This document shows, one piece after another, positions 60,976-64,000 of a DNA stretch of 64,000 nt (position 1 is its first letter; each line of letters begins with the position of its first letter). The stretch is taken from NCBI RefSeq assembly GCF_001865675.1, contig NZ_CP011319.1, positions 2,294,001 to 2,358,000 of the forward strand, given 5' to 3'. The notes beneath the pieces are model-generated. The model did not search any database and was not told where the DNA came from. It saw only the letters and a list, made by a program, of their open reading frames with translations. The position numbers and the translations under genes are program-made. Source of the stretch: Janthinobacterium sp. 1_2014MBL_MicDiv. GTDB lineage: Bacteria > Pseudomonadota > Gammaproteobacteria > Burkholderiales > Burkholderiaceae_D.

Positions 60976-62387
60976 AATATCTTCCCAGGATTCATGATGT
61001 TTTGCGGGTCCAGCGCCTGCTTGACGGCGCGCATCAGCTGCAGTTCCAGCGGCGACTTGTAGTGCGCCAGGTCCGCCTTTTTCAGGGCACCGATGCCGTG
61101 TTCGGCCGAGATGGAACCGCCAAAGCCGTCCACCCGGTCGTGCACGATGCGGTTGATGGCATCCTGGTTGGCAAGGAAGTCGCCATCGGTCATGCCGGCT
61201 GGCGGCGCCACGTTGTAATGCAGGTTGCCGTCGCCCAGGTGGCCGAAGCATACGAGCTGGCAGCCGGGGAAGGCCGCTGCCAGGGCCGCATCCGTGACGG
61301 TGATGAAATCGGCGATGCGCGAAATCGGCAGCGAGATGTCGTGCTTGATGTTCTTGCCGGCTTGCGCCTGCGCCAGCGGAATGTGCTCGCGCAGCTGCCA
61401 CAGGCCTTCGGATTGCGCCACGGAGCTGGCGACGACGGCGTCGTCGATCAAGCCGTCTTCGAGGGCCGCGCCGATGCTCGCTTCCAGCAATTCCACGGCG
61501 TGCGCCTCGGACTGGCTGCTGGACAGTTCGAGCAGCACGTACTGGCCGTGCGCTTCGGCAAAGGGGCGCGGCAGCTGCGGGAACTGCTCGGCCACCAGCT
61601 GCAGGCAGTACTGCGACATCAGTTCAAAACCCGTCAGGCTGGCGCCGCAATGGTCCTGCATCAGGCTTAACAGACGCAGGGCGTGGGCGGGCGAGGGCAT
61701 GGCGGCCAGCGCCGTGATGCAGGCTTTCGGTTGCGGGTAGAGCTTCATCACCGCGCCCGTGATCACGCCCAAGGTCCCCTCGGCGCCGATGTACAGGTCG
61801 CGCAAATCGTAGCCGGTATTGTCCTTGCGCAAACCGCGCAAGCCGCTCCAGATCTCGCCTTGCGGCGTGACCACTTCCAGGCCCAGGCACAGCTCGCGCG
61901 TGTTGCCGTAGCGCAGCACGGCCGTGCCGCCCGCGTTGGTGGCCAGATTGCCGCCGATGGTGCAGCTGCCCTCGGCCGCCAGCGACAGGGGAAACAGGCA
62001 GCCGGCGGCGGTGGCCGCTTCCTGGATGGTTTGCAGGATGCAGCCTGCGTCAACCGTGATGGTGCGGTTGACGGGATCGAGCGCGCGGATGCCGTTCAGG
62101 CGCGCCAGCGACAGCACGATGGCCGTGCCGGCCGCGTCGGGGATGCTGCCCAGGACCAGGCCCGTGTTGCCGCCTTGCGGCACGACGGGAATCCGCCATT
62201 GCGCGCAGGCGCGCAGCACGCCGGCCACCTGTTCCACCGTGGCGGGACGCAGCACGGCCAGGGCCTTGCCGGTGAACCTGTCGCGCCAGTCGGTGAGGAA
62301 GGGCGCCGTGTCGGCGTCGCCGGTCAGTACGTAGGCGTCGCCCAGCAGGTCGCGGCAGGCGGCGAGGAAGTCGGTCTGGTCTGTCAT
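60972..62387 (-). CDS. FAD-linked oxidase (GlcD/D-2-hydroxyacid dehydrogenase type)
   Basis: 471 residues. The FAD-binding PCMH domain has PVVPQGGNTGLVLGSIPD and GNLATNAGGTAVLRYGNTR; the C-terminal cap ends with CFGHLGDGNLHYNV (metal-site His) and SAEHGIGALKKADLAHYKS. This pattern is shared by D-lactate, glycolate and D-2-hydroxyglutarate dehydrogenases; the last is the closest in style. Overlaps both neighbours by 4 nt. Confidence 0.93.
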   Translation of the reverse strand: MTDQTDFLAACRDLLGDAYVLTGDADTAPFLTDWRDRFTGKALAVLRPATVEQVAGVLRACAQWRIPVVPQGGNTGLVLGSIPDAAGTAIVLSLARLNGIRALDPVNRTITVDAGCILQTIQEAATAAGCLFPLSLAAEGSCTIGGNLATNAGGTAVLRYGNTRELCLGLEVVTPQGEIWSGLRGLRKDNTGYDLRDLYIGAEGTLGVITGAVMKLYPQPKACITALAAMPSPAHALRLLSLMQDHCGASLTGFELMSQYCLQLVAEQFPQLPRPFAEAHGQYVLLELSSSQSEAHAVELLEASIGAALEDGLIDDAVVASSVAQSEGLWQLREHIPLAQAQAGKNIKHDISLPISRIADFITVTDAALAAAFPGCQLVCFGHLGDGNLHYNVAPPAGMTDGDFLANQDAINRIVHDRVDGFGGSISAEHGIGALKKADLAHYKSPLELQLMRAVKQALDPQNIMNPGKIL

Positions 62388-62794
62388 TTTTTGATGCTCA
62401 CTTTATTCACTTTTTCCAGCAGTTCCCTGGCCATGCGCTTGGCGGCCTTTTTATACGGGCGCAGATACAGTATGGCGCAGAAGAAGTAGATGCAGACGAT
62501 GGCCGCCTCGCTCCAGGCCATCAGGGCCGACATGCGGTTCGTGTCGCTGTAGCCGCGCACCACGCCCTCGGTAAAGTACAGCAGGATCACCATCGACGAC
62601 CATTGCAGGGTGTAGACGTCGCGCTTGATGACGCCATACAGGGGAATGAGCAGCGGGACGGCTTTCAGCACGACCCAGGAGCCGCCCGGCTGCAGCGGGG
62701 CGACGACGGTTTCCCACAGCACGCACCAGACGATCAGGGTGACGAGGCTGGCGATGGCGCCCCAGTGAAAATACTTGTGCAGCGCGCCGTGCAT
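62384..62794 (-). CDS. DUF2069 small membrane protein
   Basis: 136 residues with four hydrophobic segments (ASLVTLIVWCVLWETVVAPL, VVLKAVPLLIPLYGV, SSMVILLYFTEGVVRGYSD, EAAIVCIYFFCAILYL), matching DUF2069. Starts within the wrbA-like stop codon and overlaps the FAD oxidase start by 4 nt. Function unknown; pairing with a WrbA-like gene is common in betaproteobacteria. Confidence 0.88.
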   Translation of the reverse strand: MHGALHKYFHWGAIASLVTLIVWCVLWETVVAPLQPGGSWVVLKAVPLLIPLYGVIKRDVYTLQWSSMVILLYFTEGVVRGYSDTNRMSALMAWSEAAIVCIYFFCAILYLRPYKKAAKRMARELLEKVNKVSIKK

Positions 62795-63405
62795 CAGGCG
62801 CCCGCCAGTTTCGCGGCGTTTTCCGCCAGGCGCCGGCCCAGGGCGATGGCCAGGCGCTTTTCATCGTCGCTGAGCGCCTTGTCGCCGTCTATGCCCGACC
62901 AGTGCGTGGCGCCGTAGGGCGAGCCGCCCGTGGCCGTCGTCATCAGTTCAGGGTGGGTGTAGGGCAGGCCCATGACCAGCATGCCGTGGTGGAAGAGGGG
63001 GATCATCATCGACAGCAGCGTCGATTCCTGGCCGCCATGCAGGCTGCCCGTGGACGTGAACACGCAAGCGGGCTTGCCGGCCAGGCTGCCGGCCAGCCAG
63101 TCGCTGGCCGTGCCATCCCAGAAGTACTTCATGGCGGCGGCCATGTTGCCGAAGCGCGTGGGCGAACCGAGGGCCAGGCCCGCGCACTCCTGCAAGTCTT
63201 CCAGCTCCACGTAGGGCGCGCCATCGGGCGGCACCTCGGGCGCCGTCGCCTCGGCCACCGTCGAGACGGCGGGCACGGTACGCAGGCGCGCATCGCAGCC
63301 AGGCACGCTTTCCACCCCCTGGGCAATCAATTCGGCCAATTGGCGCGTGGCGCCATGGCGTGAATAAAACAATACAAGAATAATCAGATTGGTTGGCTTC
63401 ATCAT
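62794..63405 (-). CDS. wrbA: WrbA-like NAD(P)H:quinone oxidoreductase (flavodoxin fold)
   Basis: 203 residues. FMN phosphate loop LVLFYSRHGATRQLAELIAQ, LGSPTRFGNMAAAMKYFWDG and FTSTGSLHGGQESTLLS match WrbA flavoproteins, which reduce quinones by two electrons and protect against oxidative stress. First gene of a six-gene minus-strand chain with overlapping ends. Met1 (63405) or Met2 (63402) can start. Confidence 0.92.
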   Translation of the reverse strand: MMKPTNLIILVLFYSRHGATRQLAELIAQGVESVPGCDARLRTVPAVSTVAEATAPEVPPDGAPYVELEDLQECAGLALGSPTRFGNMAAAMKYFWDGTASDWLAGSLAGKPACVFTSTGSLHGGQESTLLSMMIPLFHHGMLVMGLPYTHPELMTTATGGSPYGATHWSGIDGDKALSDDEKRLAIALGRRLAENAAKLAGA

Positions 63406-63469
63406 TGGTATTATAGGGCGCTTTACAGCCTGATACGACTGCTGTCATGGCGCCGTTCTGATTTCGAAC

Positions 63470-64000
63470 ATGTTTTTAAAATATATACTTCCATTCTTTC
63501 AATACCTGTGGCGTACCCTGGGCATCGGGCTTGACGTCGTGCGCGGCCTGACCTGGTCCGAAACGCGCGACCTGCTGCAGTTCGCGCGCCGCCGCGTGCG
63601 CGAGGAAAGCCTGCCGCAAGTGGCGGGCAGCCTGACGTTTGCCACCGTGTTCGCGCTGGTGCCGCTGCTGACCCTGGCCCTGGCGATCTTCACCACCTTT
63701 CCGCTGTTTAATACCTTCCGCCACGCGCTGGAAGATTATTTCGTGCAAAGCGTGATGCCCAAGGGTATTTCGAACACCATTCTCGACTACCTGACGACGT
63801 TTGCCTCGAAGGCCACGCGATTGTCGGCCATCGGCGCGGGTGCCCTGATCGTCACCTCGGTGGGCATGATGAGCTTGATCGAGCGCGTCTTCAACCGCAT
63901 CTGGCGCGTGCGCCAGGAACGCCGCTGGACCAAGCGTCTGCTCGTGTACTGGGCCATCGTCACCCTGGGGCCGCTGCTGGTGGGCGTGTCGCTGACGGTG
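63470..64000 (+). CDS. YihY/BrkB-family inner-membrane protein, 3' truncated by the window
   Basis: 177 residues visible from the ATG at 63470 (FLKYILPFFQYLW). REESLPQVAGSLTFATVFAL, ATRLSAIGAGALIVTSVGMM and RIWRVRQERRWTKRLLVYWA are typical YihY/BrkB sequences with membrane segments. Family members were once annotated as ribonuclease BN by mistake; their transport or other role is uncertain. Divergent from the wrbA-like gene. Confidence 0.9.
   Translation, partial: MFLKYILPFFQYLWRTLGIGLDVVRGLTWSETRDLLQFARRRVREESLPQVAGSLTFATVFALVPLLTLALAIFTTFPLFNTFRHALEDYFVQSVMPKGISNTILDYLTTFASKATRLSAIGAGALIVTSVGMMSLIERVFNRIWRVRQERRWTKRLLVYWAIVTLGPLLVGVSLTV

Overview
This is a high-GC (roughly 64% by eye) bacterial chromosome segment. 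Codon use, gene content (LysR/TSUP, TerD-family genes, a Cpx-like two-component system, dCache-PAS-GGDEF-EAL, DUF1501/DUF1800, FadL) and protein style suggest a betaproteobacterium of the Oxalobacteraceae, most likely Janthinobacterium or a close relative. That assignment is inference; there is no rRNA or tRNA gene in the window to fix it.

Layout. 1-7.9 kb is a polymorphic-toxin locus: a 5'-truncated SpvB/TcdB-like beta-propeller protein, a secreted RHS protein with a low-GC C-terminal toxin tip, an abutting candidate immunity gene, then an orphan barstar-like gene wedged between a truncated copy of the comEC 5' end and intact comEC (8.0-10.5 kb). 10.5-17.1 kb holds housekeeping and accessory genes (GNAT, LysR/TSUP divergent pair, HAD phosphatase, alpha/beta hydrolase, dcd, PrpF-like isomerase). 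17.1-20.6 kb is an envelope-stress module: a FlxA-like small protein, CpxA/CpxR-like kinase and regulator, and a Spy/CpxP-like periplasmic protein, with TTTAC-N5-TTTAC boxes in both intergenic regions. 20.7-24.9 kb has an exported intradiol dioxygenase and a DUF1501/DUF1800 pair.

25.1-34.9 kb is the most unusual part. Eight tightly packed plus-strand genes follow a near-perfect sigma-54 promoter and two phased palindromes, and a sigma-54 activator gene converges on the operon end. Three products are paralogues with an acidic N-terminus, an LL-V...E-FL element and a common W-R-G-IV C-terminal tail; two of them carry glycine-rich hydrophobic cores. The others are a zinc-metallopeptidase-like protein, a 720-residue unknown, an AONS-like PLP enzyme, a GIY-YIG protein with a Glu/Trp-rich leader, and a TIM-barrel amidohydrolase. 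I do not recognise this as a described system. Its composition suggests production and processing of exported, membrane-active or bacteriocin-like proteins, which is inference only.

35.2-47.2 kb carries an Orn/Lys/Arg decarboxylase with a candidate attenuator, folA, an alpha/beta hydrolase, a three-gene TerD-family cluster, a TonB-type outer-membrane receptor behind another CpxR-type box, and thyA translationally overlapped with a SMI1-like gene. 47.4-53.2 kb has a cyclic-di-GMP enzyme, a FadL-type porin, and a small tail-collar/GH25-muramidase unit behind a 17-bp palindrome. 53.2-63.4 kb is minus-strand: threonine-aldolase-like enzyme, LeuE-like exporter and an ABC exporter, then a six-gene chain with 1-4 nt overlaps (wrbA-like, DUF2069, FAD oxidase, DUF4124, FtsX-type permease, AttH/CrtC lipocalin-like). 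A YihY/BrkB gene runs off the right edge.
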